This document shows, one piece after another, positions 27,052-38,686 of a stretch of DNA of 64,000 nt. A model generated the notes under the pieces. It was not told the DNA's origin. It searched no databases and was given only the letters and a program-made list of their open reading frames with translations. This DNA comes from Mucidula mucida (lineage: Eukaryota > Basidiomycota > Agaricomycetes > Agaricales > Physalacriaceae), in the NCBI GenBank assembly GCA_015501055.1, contig JADNYV010000016.1, positions 62,001 through 126,000 on the forward strand, written 5' to 3'. Each line of letters opens with the position of its first letter. Position 1 is the stretch's first letter. A program made the translations under genes and the position numbers.

Positions 27052-30000
27052 TCATGATTTGGCTTTCGACTTCGCCGGCCTTCCTTTGCTCTTCCCCTTC
27101 GCCAGAACCGTCTCGACGATATCAACCTCACTGTCAGACGAACCCGCAACAGTCTTATCGTCCTTGTCCTTGTCCTTCTCCTCCGCCTCTTTCTGCTCCT
27201 TCTGTTCCTTCCACGTGCGCCACTCTGATGACAAACTCGCGGCCTGCGCTTTCAGATCCTCGCGCATATTGGGGATGAGATGTGCCTTCCACTCTTTCTG
27301 TTTCACGTCCTGTGTTAGTTTGCGCTAGACACAGCTTCAGCTATATAGCACTGCAAGTAGAATGGAGATACATACAGCATGGCTGACATTTATATAGTGC
27401 TCCGGGTCAGACATGAATGTTTCGACGAAGTGTATGAGATACAGTCCGCAATCACAAAAGTTGGGCTGCACAGGCACCTAGACGCGAAACTTTGAGTATA
27501 ATGGCCGTCGTAGCAAGGAATCGCGACTCACAGAAGCAGTCTTGCCCACAGCCTTACTGGTGTTCGCCATTTGTAGCTTGTCCTGAGCTTCCATGCACAA
27601 ATACGCTGTGAGTATGTTGACCGCTTTAGGGTGTGGGGATCCAAGAGAGTCAAAGGTAAGAATCGTAGTCCTAAGTGCAAACATGAGTTCCGTTCGACAA
27701 CAATGAGGTAGAAACGTACGTTGGGCGATCGTACGGGGGAGCAGGAGGAATTGGCTTCGGTCCCTCTTTCTCTACCTCTTTCCCTTTCCCTTTGCTGTCC
27801 TTCTTGAACCGTGAAGACGTGTTCTTCACCTCTTCAACCACCTCGACGTCTGACTCTTGGAGCGCATCCGATTTCCGTTTGCGAGTTTTTCCGCCAGCAC
27901 CGTAGAACTGCGCAGGAGGGATACCTGAAGCAGCAGCCGACGTTGATGCTTCACCAGTCACGCTTTTCGGTGGCTCAAAGTCTTCTTCGTCACTATCCAG
28001 TACGCGCGCAGGCCTTTGGCGCCGTTTTGCTGTACCAATTGTGTCGGAAACGATCGGCGAAAATGCTGGTTCAGGCGCAAGATGCATATCCTCGTCTGGA
28101 GTCACACTTCGCGCATCCATATCTACATCGGTCAACAAATCAGCCGGTGTCGGAGTAAGCGGTGATGAGCCCATAGCAACGTCGGTCGATGTGTTAATCG
28201 GCGGAGTACAAGGTCGACTGTCCAAGCCCATTTCCTGCGACATCCGAACGAGGCCGTCTACTTCCAGCACTTCTTGGGCGTCGCTTGAAAGCGCAATTGA
28301 CGACTGCTCAGGATTAGCGGCGGTGGTTTCTGGTTCTAAGGGTGTGTCCTGCATGAGAGACACGGCTGCCTCTGATGGAAGCTGCTCGCCGGCTGTTGCC
28401 TGGCGCTGCTTCGCTCTCGTAGACGGTGAATAGAGTTCTGGAGGAGGTAACAAGACATGTTGAGGATTACATATAACGGCCAGATACCAATGATAGCTAC
28501 AGAGGATGAAAATCATTACGTCAATAGCCAGGTAAGGAAAATTAACGCACTTCTCATTGATAGGAACAAAGAGATATTTCTTTGAGTAGATATCAACCTT
28601 GGAGGTCCACCGCCGTACTTGTTGGTATCCCTCCATCTCATCGCCCCTAAAGACAAGTAACATCAGTCTTTGACCACAAGACGACATCTTGAGACTTACT
28701 TCTTCGTTTTCAGCTTCCCATAAAAGAAAGAGCTGAATACATAAACCTCTTTGAACAAGTCGGGTTTCTCTTTCTCGAGTTTGGTTAGCCATAACCTGTG
28801 TTTCAAAAGGATGAGCTACATAGAAATATTTTGGACCATAGCACATACTTGAGTCCAAATTCAATCAGATTGTCGTTCAGAAACTCGCCAGGGTCCAACC
28901 GGCCGATATCGCCTCTGTTCAGATTGACTGCACCAGGCATACCCCAAGGATAGACCAGTATTCTGCAGACACAGAGACTTCAGATGTTGTCTATGAAATG
29001 TGAACATACCACTCACATTTCGTCTGCTTTCTCTATGGGTTGCTTCTGAATAGCTTGCTCGACTGCTCTATTATGCTCCGCCGATTGACGTTGTGAACGG
29101 CGTGCCGGCACCGCACTATAATCAAGTCAACATCGAGCTGTCGGAAGAAATTGTCAACTTACACGGCGCTCGTACTTGCACCTTCGTTGCTTTGGCGCAC
29201 GCGGCTGGTCCCATTACTGGTGAGGAGATCAACACATGCGAAAGACCTTGTACACGACAACTCACGTCCTAGCCTTCCATTTCTCGAGTGACACAATGAT
29301 CTCCGGAGTATCTGGCTCTTCGTCTGAAAGTAGCGCAAATTTAGACATATCAGGTTTCTTGACCGTCCTCCGCGAGCTGGGACCCGCCTGTGCGGAAGCT
29401 TCCTCAACCTCAGTGTCGTCCCTCTGACGTTTCACCCTTTCCCAGAGGGCTTTGGGATCCCTACGAGAAATTAACGGGCTAATCTGTGATTGATTATGAT
29501 GAATGCAGACATAGTAACCTCTCGTTGATTGATTCCTTCCTTGAGCCATTGAAAAAAAGCATCAAAGTCAGCAGTCGCGCACTCTCTATCGCGAGCGCTG
29601 ATTTTGAGACACAGCTGCCGTTCTATAACGTCCACGTCTAATGTTATGTCAGTAGATATCTCCAGAGCGGTGAGATGCACATACCGCTATTACCCCAAGT
29701 CACAACAAAGATAGGCAGGCCGACATCCCTTGTTGAAAACTACATTCATATGAGCGCTAATAAGCCCAACGAGTGAAGTCGCAGGTACCTCGAGATGATT
29801 GCATTCCTTCAAACTCACTTCACGAGCGAGCCTTGGTATAGGAAGCTTGCCGTCCTCAACCGTCATCGTCCCGTCATCGCGATTCCAAGCTAGAGTCGAG
29901 TGAGTACAGTTCCTCCGGCCGACATAAGCATCCAGCAGTGGTAGCCTGACGATGCGTTTCGCGCGTTTCGTGGGCTTGGCACGATTATTGGCATTGAAGT

Positions 30001-31119
30001 TGACCTGAGCAGCATTCCCGACGGGCGGAACCCTGGGTGACTGCATCACGGTCAATGAAGGAAGAACGACACAGGAACACGAGACAGGCGAACCTTCCCT
30101 TTCATAGAATCCTGTTCGCGATCAGTACAGAGGTTGAAATAGTCATGGAACAGACAAACCTTGTTCTTCAGACCGCTCCTCTTGACCATCGGCTGCAGAT
30201 TATTCAAATCCAACATCGGATACGCTTCGTATCGCCGGATCTTTTCCTTGACGTTCCCAGTGTGGCGTTTATTAAGATCCTTCCCACTGATTGGACTGTC
30301 TGAGAAACTGCTGATTTCTTCAATCTCATTATTGGCACCAGAATCTACGAAGTCTTTGAGGCTTCGGGAGGAAGGCCCCGGGAAACTGTCAGGGCGTTTC
30401 ATTGGTGGGACCTTCTTGCGTTTGGCGTCGATATCCTTGGCTTCCTGAGCGGCGCCACGTATAGCGAGCGACACGTTGTAGTGGGTGGATGTAGAGGGTC
30501 TCGCGACCTTTTTCCCAAAATCCTCCTCGTCATCTGAAATCTCGATGAGGTCCGGGTTCGGGCCATGCTTGACCGCGTCTGGCGGATTGTGAGTTAAAAG
30601 GAATTTAGTCAAGCGAGTATTGTCACGCACCACTGCTATGAGCGATCTTTCTTTTCTTGATGGGCGGCTTAGCCTCTGGGGCAGCGGGGTCACGAGTAGC
30701 GGTAATTAGCGAGGTTCGCGTTAGCGTTCGAGCAGCGGGGTTGCCATTAAGTGAATGGAGGCGGTTTTGCTCGCTGTCTGGTTGCGGGTGATGTTCGGAA
30801 TGCAATGTGTCTTGTGTTCTAAAACCACTAAATGGACCACTAGCCTAGGTATCGTGAGGACAATGGATCATTATACGATGGAGATTGACGCACAACTCGT
30901 CCATTGCTCGGTGGCGAATTGGTTGGCACAAATATCTTGGTTGCTTTTTTTGACCACTTCCGTTTGCTAAACTGGAGATGAGCGCGAGAAGGGACGATTA
31001 TCGGCAGTAACACACCCAACGCTGCTGCTGTCGCCCGACGCGTCTCTGCGATTGGGTGGCGGCGTTCCCAGCCCATTAAGTATTTCACTTTGATTCGGCC
31101 TCCTCTCGCTCGATGCCAT
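27052..31119 (-). CDS. ULP2: Ulp2-like SUMO protease (peptidase C48)
   Basis: This multi-exon cysteine protease should remove SUMO (Ulp2/SENP6-7 branch), probably in the nucleus. Around the catalytic core one reads VYPWGMPGAVNLNRGDIGRL, DPGEFLNDNLIEFGLK, VYVFSSFFYGKL, the histidine in HWYLAVICNP, the aspartate in LTFDSLGSPH, and the oxyanion Gln and catalytic Cys in QPNFCDCGLY. Long acidic, Ser/Thr-rich insertions (28000-28440) split the core, typical of Ulp2. The tail is Lys/Glu-rich and ends KGRPAKSKAKS. The N-terminus is inferred: the frame opening at 30805 has no ATG, but splicing at about 30868/30821 and 31010/30965 links it to an ATG at 31119 (MASSERRPNQSEILNGLG). Domain call firm; first two exons tentative. 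Confidence 0.85.
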
Positions 31120-31244
31120 TGTGGCGAACCGCCCGTAATGCAGCTCAGAATGCGGTTGCAGGTCAAGATGGCGCTCATTCCAAATTAGGAAATCTTATCT
31201 ACCAGATTTATATACAACACCCTCATCTCCTACATACTTATTAC

Positions 31245-32654
31245 TCAAAACTTATTTACGAATCTATAAAAATCTGCAACAAGGTAAAGACTCCCCGCCA
31301 ACACCACCAGTCTATCCCCATCGCCTCCTGCCAACGACTCCAACACGCCGCGGATCCCGTTTTCACCTGTCGCCTCGACCACCTTTACCTCAGTACCGGG
31401 AGCAAGACCGTGTATCGCATCGCGCAACACCCACGGCTCTTCGCACTTTATCCACGGCATACCCTCCGGCAGCGAAAATCCCATCGCAACAACCTCCACG
31501 TCCACGTTCGGTGGCAATTCCAAGGGAAACAGTGGCGCTAACGTTTCCGTAGGCTTTTTAGGCGGGGAATGCGATAATGCCAGAACGTATGTGAGCGATA
31601 TGCGTCTGGAGACATCGGTGGTCAACAGTAGCTGTGTCAAATACCGTGCCAAGGTCAATGATGAAGCAGGATTATGCGCCCCGTCCACCAAAACGGGGAG
31701 ATCCCGCTCTCCCAAGTGCACTGAGTGAAAAGAAAGCCGTCCAGGCCATCGGGTCGCCTCTACGCCAGCTGCAATGACCTGTGGCGTCAAGCGCTGCTGC
31801 AGCCCAAGATCCGAACATGATGCATGAGACAGCAGCGCGTCAATGACGCCCAGTGCGGTACCCAAGTTCTGCAACTGGTGTACTCCCCGTAACGATGTCC
31901 GTGTAAGAACGGGTTCATCCAGCGAGGGCAGTGCACATTCAATAGCAAGAGGCGGCGGGGGATTCCACGGAGATGATAACGAAAACGGTGGCGGCTCGGG
32001 GCCATCAACTGATACACTCCAATCCCGCGGTAGGACGCGAAGCGCTGGTATAACGTCCCCATTAAGCAGACCGACCACCTCGTTCACCACGGTCGCAACC
32101 TCGTCGTGACTCTGAGGTCCCAAAACAAAAGGCTTTCCGAGCCGCGCAATAGCTGCTTTTTGTTTCGCAATCTCAGTCACGGTCGTCCCAAGAAACGCCT
32201 GATGATCCAGATCTACTGCAGTCAACACCGACACTGCAATGCACGAATCAGGTAGAACATTTGTCGCATCCAAACGCCCGCCTAAACCGACCTCCATCAC
32301 TACGAGATCGACTTTGGCTCGCTCAAAGATGGTGAGCGCAGTCAACGTCAGGACCTCGAAGCCGCTGATAGCAAGATCGTATTGTTGCGACGCAGATTCG
32401 ATCAAGGCTTTGCAGGAGGAATAGGTCTCGGGATCCACGCTCGAGTTGTTTATAACGATAGAATCGTAAACAGTCAGAAGATGTGGACTGTTAAACCGCC
32501 CTATAGACATGCCCGACGCGCCCAGGATCGATGACAACAAGGCAGAGACGCTGCCTTTGCCATTAGTTCCTGCTACATGTATCGTAGGCCGAGTGTAAGG
32601 TGATAGAAGCCCATAAAGCGCGCTTATGCGGTCAAGAGTCAGATCGATAGACAT
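31245..32654 (-). CDS. FOL3: Dihydrofolate synthase (folylpolyglutamate synthase family)
   Basis: This intronless enzyme of about 470 residues belongs to the FolC/Mur ligase family. It contains the ATP-binding loop VAGTNGKGSVSALL, NSPHLLTVYDSI, the family signature VVMEVGLGGRLDATNV, a CIAVSVLTAVDLDHQAFLG block and DGAHNPAS. The lack of a mitochondrial presequence and the length fit dihydrofolate synthase (FOL3), which adds glutamate to dihydropteroate, rather than the longer FPGS MET7; that distinction is inference. The ATG at 32654 gives MSIDLTLDRISALYGLL, the conserved start; codons upstream of it in the same frame are open but begin with no ATG. The stop is about 125 bp from the inferred start of the ULP2 gene. 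Confidence 0.9.
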   Translation of the reverse strand: MSIDLTLDRISALYGLLSPYTRPTIHVAGTNGKGSVSALLSSILGASGMSIGRFNSPHLLTVYDSIVINNSSVDPETYSSCKALIESASQQYDLAISGFEVLTLTALTIFERAKVDLVVMEVGLGGRLDATNVLPDSCIAVSVLTAVDLDHQAFLGTTVTEIAKQKAAIARLGKPFVLGPQSHDEVATVVNEVVGLLNGDVIPALRVLPRDWSVSVDGPEPPPFSLSSPWNPPPPLAIECALPSLDEPVLTRTSLRGVHQLQNLGTALGVIDALLSHASCSDLGLQQRLTPQVIAAGVEATRWPGRLSFHSVHLGERDLPVLVDGAHNPASSLTLARYLTQLLLTTDVSRRISLTYVLALSHSPPKKPTETLAPLFPLELPPNVDVEVVAMGFSLPEGMPWIKCEEPWVLRDAIHGLAPGTEVKVVEATGENGIRGVLESLAGGDGDRLVVLAGSLYLVADFYRFVNKF

Positions 32655-32811
32655 GTTCCTACTTCCTAAGTCGTTAGAGGAGAGGTCCTTCGACCTTGAA
32701 CTTGTGATCCCAATCAAGAAGTAAAAGCAAATACCTGATGATCGTGGTGGATGAGATTGAAGAGCCGATAACAGTGATTTTCTTCAAATGCATCTGAAGT
32801 TCAATTCCAAC

Positions 32812-32904
32812 TCACTTGATCTTGTATTGCAATACCGACAGCGTTACGACTAGGAGAATGATAGAAATACACGTTCCAATGTACAACAATTTGTCCATGT
32901 CCAT
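32812..32904 (-). CDS. Possible small single-pass membrane peptide, 30 aa
   Basis: A short frame from ATG encodes MDMDKLLYIGTCISIIL followed by more hydrophobic residues and a basic end (QYKIK), a clear one-span membrane pattern. The frame ends in a TGA that is part of a GTGAGT, so it might instead splice onward, possibly into the frame leading to FOL3. Tiny membrane subunits such as OST4 have this architecture but I see no sequence match. It may also be chance. Confidence 0.3.
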   Translation of the reverse strand: MDMDKLLYIGTCISIILLVVTLSVLQYKIK

Positions 32905-32928
32905 GTCCGATGACTAATGCTTTGAGAA

Positions 32929-34250
32929 TCAGGCTTTACCCATCAATTTCTTTCCTTCCTCTATACGTTCTTCGTTGTGCGAAAGCTTGCCCGAAAGAAC
33001 TTTAACTTCTCCCTTAACCTTGTCCATAAACGTGGACTTCCTGCCGACCGAACCCATACTGGAATTGCCACTTCCTGCCGACCAACTACTGGTTTGGGTA
33101 TTCAAAGGAGGCGTTCCTTGGTGCGGCGAGGACGTGTACGTGGGAGAGTCTGGCTCGACAAACTTGGAATGACCGGTGTCAGCCAACGTCGAAGCAGATT
33201 GGGGCAGCATTGGTGCAACTTTATTATCCTAAAAGAGGGAAATTGGTGAGTAAAAGATATGGAGGGAAGACGAGATCATGTACAGAAGGAAGAGGCGCGG
33301 ACGACTCTTCCCGCGCAGCAGCACTCAGATGGTACGTACGCCCATCCGGATTAACGGAAGGGGTCTGAAGGTGGTCAGGATGCGAGTCACTTACAAGATG
33401 TGTTTCCTTGCGTCCGTTGACTCTCTCGAAAGAAGACTTGGATTTATTCTCTGGTGGAGGCGAAGGAAGACCAGTCGCTTCACGATGCGAAACTGCCTCT
33501 GTCATAGGAGCAGCGTCAACTTTAGGCAAGGGTGTGGGAGGGGGAGTAAGTTCTGATTCTGTAGACGTTGCACTATAAGGTGCGGAGCTCGTGCCAGAAA
33601 TAGGCGACATCTCGGTACGCGTAGACCGTCCAGTCAGCTGGCCAGCGATACTGCCGTCCTGCGCTCGAGTGCTTACATCAGACGTCGAGACTGAGGCTGA
33701 CTGACTATCGTCGGGAGATGTTTCAGGATTGGTAGAAGGGGTGAGGAATGAGGTCGGAGGTGTAATTTGGGAATCAGCAACACGTTCATCAGGGAGCTTG
33801 GCGACACTGCTCTCGCTAGCGTGTCCGGGAAGAGAGCCTACTCCGACGCTAGATAAAGTGTTGCCCTCGGTTTCTTGCGAAGGAAGAGAAGTCTCCGGTT
33901 TTGACTGGCCACCCGCTGAAGAAAACTTAGATGAAAACTTTCAAGACATGAAAAAAAAACGAACGGAAGTATGATGCGACTGCTTGCGGAATGTATTGCT
34001 TGGCAGTCTCCAACAGACCACCTGAAGCCTCTGCTGGTGGCGTTCGCTCTTTAGTATCGACGACAGGATCAACGTCGCGGCCATAGTAGCCTGGCATTTT
34101 GGGACCTGGGGTGCTCACTGCAGGCTGAAAAGTCGGGCGCTGCTGAGCAAGATCGGCTTCCTTCTGGACTGCGGCAGTGGTGTGCTCTGACCATTCCTGG
34201 GCTGGTGTATCGAGGATATCATTGCCGATGAAGGGCGGTTGTGTCGACAT
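32929..34250 (-). CDS. Conserved low-complexity protein of unknown function
   Basis: The start at 34250 gives MSTQPPFIGNDILDTPAQEW. The protein is Ser/Thr/Pro/Glu-rich over most of its length (for example PPPTPLPKVDAAP) and appears disordered. It ends in a distinct basic-acidic helix, MDKVKGEVKVLSGKLSHNEE, followed by RIEEGKKLMGKA, which I believe recurs in homologous agaricomycete proteins. Three or four introns are implied: near 33950-33915, 33400-33300 and 33240-33210. I assign no function. It is divergently transcribed from the actin-capping gene. Confidence 0.7.
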
Positions 34251-34929
34251 GGTGGGGAGTATGTAGGCGGGTGTTTGAGACCATCTCACTATATAAACTG
34301 CTGGCAGGGCTTAGCCAATGACGCTCATGACGATGATGACGCGCTTGCCACCTCGTTCCAACGCGATCACTTGTTCAGGCACTTGGGTGCACCGCGCCTT
34401 GCGGCCTTTTTTTATGGATTCTACACCGTAAAAATCCGGCAGAATCATTTTAAATGCTGCGCTGAAAGGGCCATGCTTATCGGATGAACGATATCAACAC
34501 ACATTAGCTTCTCCTCTGCGCCACAACACCTGTCAGCTTGGAGCGCGGTTAATGTAGAGCCTCGTTGAGCGTTATCTGATTCTACAAGCTGTCACGGTAT
34601 TGGATTGCGAACCCCCACATATATTCGTTGCATGAACATTAGTGCAGCGTACAGGCAACAAGGCATCCCGGACCATAAGCAATTATAAACCCTGCGGAAG
34701 CTCAATGTAGCGGCGAAGATACTACAATAGAAGTGTAAGAGACAACCGCGCTCGCAAATAAGTCCAGGCGCCTGAATTATCAATATCTGAAGTTCAAGAT
34801 ATGAAACGCAGGACTCGATAAGCGCATCAAGAGCGCAGGCAGAGAGCGCAGGTAATCCAAGAAAGGAAGGAGTCCCGTTACCAAATAAGGATTGATCGCG
34901 CTCTCCTCTTCACCTCCACCTCTCGCACA
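34251..34929. other. Divergent intergenic region
   Basis: This is shared upstream DNA of the low-complexity protein gene (minus) and the actin-capping protein gene (plus). No coding sequence is recognised. A pyrimidine-rich tract (CTCTCCTCTTCACCTCC) sits just before the capping-protein ATG, as often seen near fungal transcription starts. Confidence 0.5.
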
Positions 34930-36162
34930 ATGGACGCCAAAGAACGCATCGACGCGGCCGCCAGCTTCCTGCTCCAATCACCACCCGGAGAAATCAACGA
35001 CGTGCTCAACGGTTCTCATCCACCGCTCCTCCACCTTCGAAGCCGCAGCCTGATTTGACATTGCTTAGATGTGCGCAACATTATATCCGACGACGAGTCG
35101 CTACAGGCGGGCGTCTTGCCCGCGCTGCGCGAGTATAATTTGGCACAATTCATGACCGTGGACGTACCGGGAACGCAGCATCAGGTATTCAGCGAGCGCT
35201 CGAATGCGCATTGCAACGGCTGACATTCGGCGTTGTAGGCCATCGTGAGCGAGGCCGCCCGCGTTCCATCATCGGAAGCGGGCGCAGAGCGCTTCTTGGA
35301 TCCGCGATCCAAGACGAGCTACATATTTGATCATCTGGCATTGGTGAGTTACGCGCTGTATGCCTAGTTTGAACTGAAAGTATCACCCCAGGAAGCCTCT
35401 GAATCGCAAGAGGTAGAGCCCAATGCCGATTCAGAGCCATTCCGGTAGATATTCACCAAGGTTCTTTGGATAACTGACGAATGTATTTCCCGCAGCTCTG
35501 CGCTGGAGCAAGCCACACTCAAGTATCTGAGCGCTCACTTCCACGACGGTGTCACCTCTACATTCTCCTCGACCTCCTCTCCCAATCAATTTGTAGTTCA
35601 AGTCGTTGCGAACAAGTACAATCCCACAAATTACTGGTGCTTCCATCCCCTCTCAGTCCACGCCCCAAGCTCATACTCGCTACAGGTCTGGCAGATGGCG
35701 ATCCGAATACATCGTTGATCTCAACGAGAACAAGGTGGACGGCAAAATTCTCGTCAATGTCCATTATTATGAGCAAGGCAACGTGTGTATCGTCCTCCTT
35801 TCCAGCTTGGATCTCAACTGATTCATATAGGTTCAACTCTCCACCACACACACCATCGGATTAACACTACCACCCGCCATAGTCACCTCTTCTCCGACCA
35901 GCTCAGCTTCTAAAATCCTTGCGCTCATCGAATCTGAAGAAGGCAAATATCAAGAGTCCCTGGCTGACACGTACCATGAGATGGGAGAGAAAACGTTTAA
36001 GGGACTGCGACGCGCTTTACCTATGACGAGACAGAAATTAGACTGGGATAAGGTTCGAACATCCTTTTTCACCTTGATCTAACACTCATCTTCCTGCAGG
36101 TGCTGGGATACAAATTGGGAGCTGAACTTTCCTCGAGTAAAGCAGCATTCGCGGCTTCATAG
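34930..36162 (+). CDS. CAP1: F-actin-capping protein subunit alpha
   Basis: This is the alpha subunit of the CapZ heterodimer that caps actin-filament barbed ends. Eight exons were traced: 34930-35011, 35069-35184, 35239-35343, 35392-35444, 35496-35636, 35686-35782, 35831-36052 and 36100-36162. The product begins MDAKERIDAAASFLLQSPPG and continues EINDVLNDVRNIISDD, the canonical alpha-subunit N-terminus. It ends KTFKGLRRALPMTRQKLDWD followed by KVLGYKLGAEL, the actin-binding tentacle region. WRSEYIVDLNENKVDGKILV is the usual central strand block. About 290 residues, normal for the family, with no frame breaks. Confidence 0.93.
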
Positions 36163-36336
36163 ATGTTTGTACGATGCGATTCGACGAGGTGTTACCAATA
36201 TACAATCTTGTACATCACTCATAATCGGGAACTTCACCTGACGTTTCAATCCTCTTGATTGGTCGTACAGTGACATACAGGGCATGCATAAATTATACTG
36301 TGTGTGATGCTAAAAGTGTCCCAGAACAAAGTATCC

Positions 36337-38197
36337 TTACAACTTTGACCCAAACTGCGACTCGGTGACGCCCTTGCCCATAGCAGCAGTGGACGACACG
36401 CCGCCAGTCACGGTCTTGATCAAGTTGTCCGCATAGTCGGCTCCACTCCACTATAGGACAGTTAGAAAACGTTTGGGAACTATCAGCAAGTTCTGCTTAC
36501 CTTTTGGTGAGTCAACACATCGGTGCCCAGTTCTCGCTCTTTCCGCTGCACAATCTCAACATACGCCTTCATACCAGTCTTGGCGTAGTTTTGCGCAAAG
36601 AGGTCGGATATGTATGCATTGGAGTGCAAACCACCAAGCTATGAACTATCAGTGTGTGTATGCGACAACGATAGCGATATAAACTTACAGTGATGAATTG
36701 CCAGACAAAGCCCAGCTTGCCAAGCTCCCAGACATACGACTCCATGTCCTTCTCGCCCAATCCAGCGGCATCCCAGTTGAAAGAGGGGCTCAAGTTGTAC
36801 GCGAGCCAGTGGCCAGGGCGTATGGCGTGCACACCCGCAGCGAACTCCTTCGCCTGCGCCAGAATAGGGCTCTTCGTCTCCATCCAAAGCAAATCGGCGT
36901 AGGGTGCAAACGCAGCGGCACGATTAATAGCACACTGGGTGCCACCCTGGTAGCGGTAATATCCCTCACGTGTCCTCGGCGCGTCCCAGTTCCAGTACGG
37001 AACAGACTTCAAGCCAAACTTCTTCTGCGCAATCTCGACAGCACCGTGGTACGACTCGTGCGCGACAGCTGCCAAGAACTGCTGAATAGTCGAAGGGTTC
37101 GCGCCCTGCTTCTTCAGAGCCTCAGCCAAGGGTGCGGAGAAGAGCTGCAGGTTTGCGGACGTGAGCCATTGGTCCTCGATTGACTGCAGCTGATCGCCCG
37201 ACTTTCCGGCACGTTCAGCCTCGACCATGACGGTGTTTAAAGAGGGTAAAGATGGGTTAGTGCACCCGAGAATGAAAGCATGATCGCGATCGTCAATGTT
37301 GGAAGTAATGAGCGTTGCAGCCTCCGAGTCAGTTCTAGCAATGGCAAGATTGTCCACACCCATAATGTCGTACTGGAGACGGATAGCGACGAGGCGATTG
37401 ATGTGCTCAGAAATGGGGACCAAAACTTTGCCCGCCATGTGACCGCATTTTTTGGTTCCCGGGGCCTGGTCCTCGACATGGATTCCTGCGGCACCCTTCT
37501 CCACCATCATCTTGGTCAGTTTCATGATGGCAGTCAGTCCACCGTGACCTGTGTCGGCATCGGCAACGATAGGCCTGAGATAGTCGACGTAGGGAGTCTT
37601 GGCGAGTTGCGCGTCTGAAAGACTGGAACGCGCCTCGCGCTGCTTCCGATCGTGGAAAAGCTGAGCCATGAACAAGTGCTCGACTTTGTTCGGCACAGTG
37701 TTGGATGGGTAATCTAGATGCATTTAGAACAAAGATCGTCAGCAGACTAAGAAGCCTCACCTGCGAGATCCGGTCCTGGCTCGTTGGTACTCGACGCCGT
37801 GCTGGATGACTGCCACCCGGAAACATAGACAGTTTCGAGGTACTTGGCCATCTGGGTGACTTGACGGGATCAAGACTAAAGAAACTTAGCATCTACCAAG
37901 ATGAATTGACAAGGACAACTACGCTCCATAAGTGTGCGACGGTGTGCCCCGCTTGTGGTGCTCGCTGAGGAGTGCCCATAGCTTCTTTGCCTGGATGTTG
38001 GATGGATACTCGATAGGAATCGTGCCGCGCTTGGCGACGACCTGGGCGGCGGTGTACGGACGCGTTACCCGTTCAAAACGAGGGTTCTGGGTATGACATG
38101 AGGATAGGGTATGTCAAGACAAGACAATACTTACCTTCCACCATTGCTCGACTTGCTGGACTTCTTTGGCAAAGGCGGCTTTCTCGGAGGACGACAT
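36337..38197 (-). CDS. ICL1: Isocitrate lyase with peroxisomal C-terminus
   Basis: This is the glyoxylate-cycle enzyme splitting isocitrate to glyoxylate and succinate; in wood- and litter-decay fungi it also links to oxalate production. It begins [21 protein letters not shown], then [20 protein letters not shown]. Further on are [39 protein letters not shown] (catalytic KKCGH), [12 protein letters not shown] and [19 protein letters not shown]. The C-terminal exon reads TESQFGSKL, so the protein ends in the peroxisomal targeting tripeptide SKL. Several short introns interrupt it (for example near 36640-36690, 36450-36500 and 37730-37765). Length is near 540 residues, as expected. Confidence 0.95.
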
Positions 38198-38686
38198 TTT
38201 GCTAGGATGGAGAGGAGAACTGGCGGATGGTGGCAGTAATAAAGAGAAAGAGCCAGTCTTGCCTCCCCCGCATTTCAAGTCAAATAGCCCCTGACTTACC
38301 GGGATGCGGAACACATGTGATTCCGCTGTAAACATCTTCATCCTGTTCCGAGCGGGGCTCCACCCTTTCCTCCCTATTCTTGAAGGTCACGATTTCACAG
38401 AGCTGATGCGCATATCTTGTAAAGATCCAACTCGTTATATTATGTAGCTTCAGAAGAAAAAATACGCTCTAATTTTCCTTTGAACCGCTCTCTTGGTGGC
38501 TTCAGTCCACTCAGATGCGGGCGCGCGGCGGAATGGTGGTAGAGAGCCCCCTTTGCGCGCCTCCGTCGACCGATATTTCCCGAGAGACCTCCATAACCTT
38601 TCACCGCTTATTTCCGTTGCACAAAGAACGGCAACGGACTTGTTGTTCCGCATTGCACTGCGGGGTTTGTGGAAACACACCCCCCG

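Noticed and set aside
30623..30805. ULP2 starting at 30805
   Set aside because: The first codon there is TTG, not ATG. Canonical splice signals link the frame to upstream exons and an ATG at 31119.
31245..32717. FOL3 starting at 32717
   Set aside because: That codon is TTG; the first ATG in frame (32654) gives the conserved start MSIDLTLDRIS.
36698..37183. 161-codon plus-strand frame
   Set aside because: It is antisense to the conserved core of isocitrate lyase.
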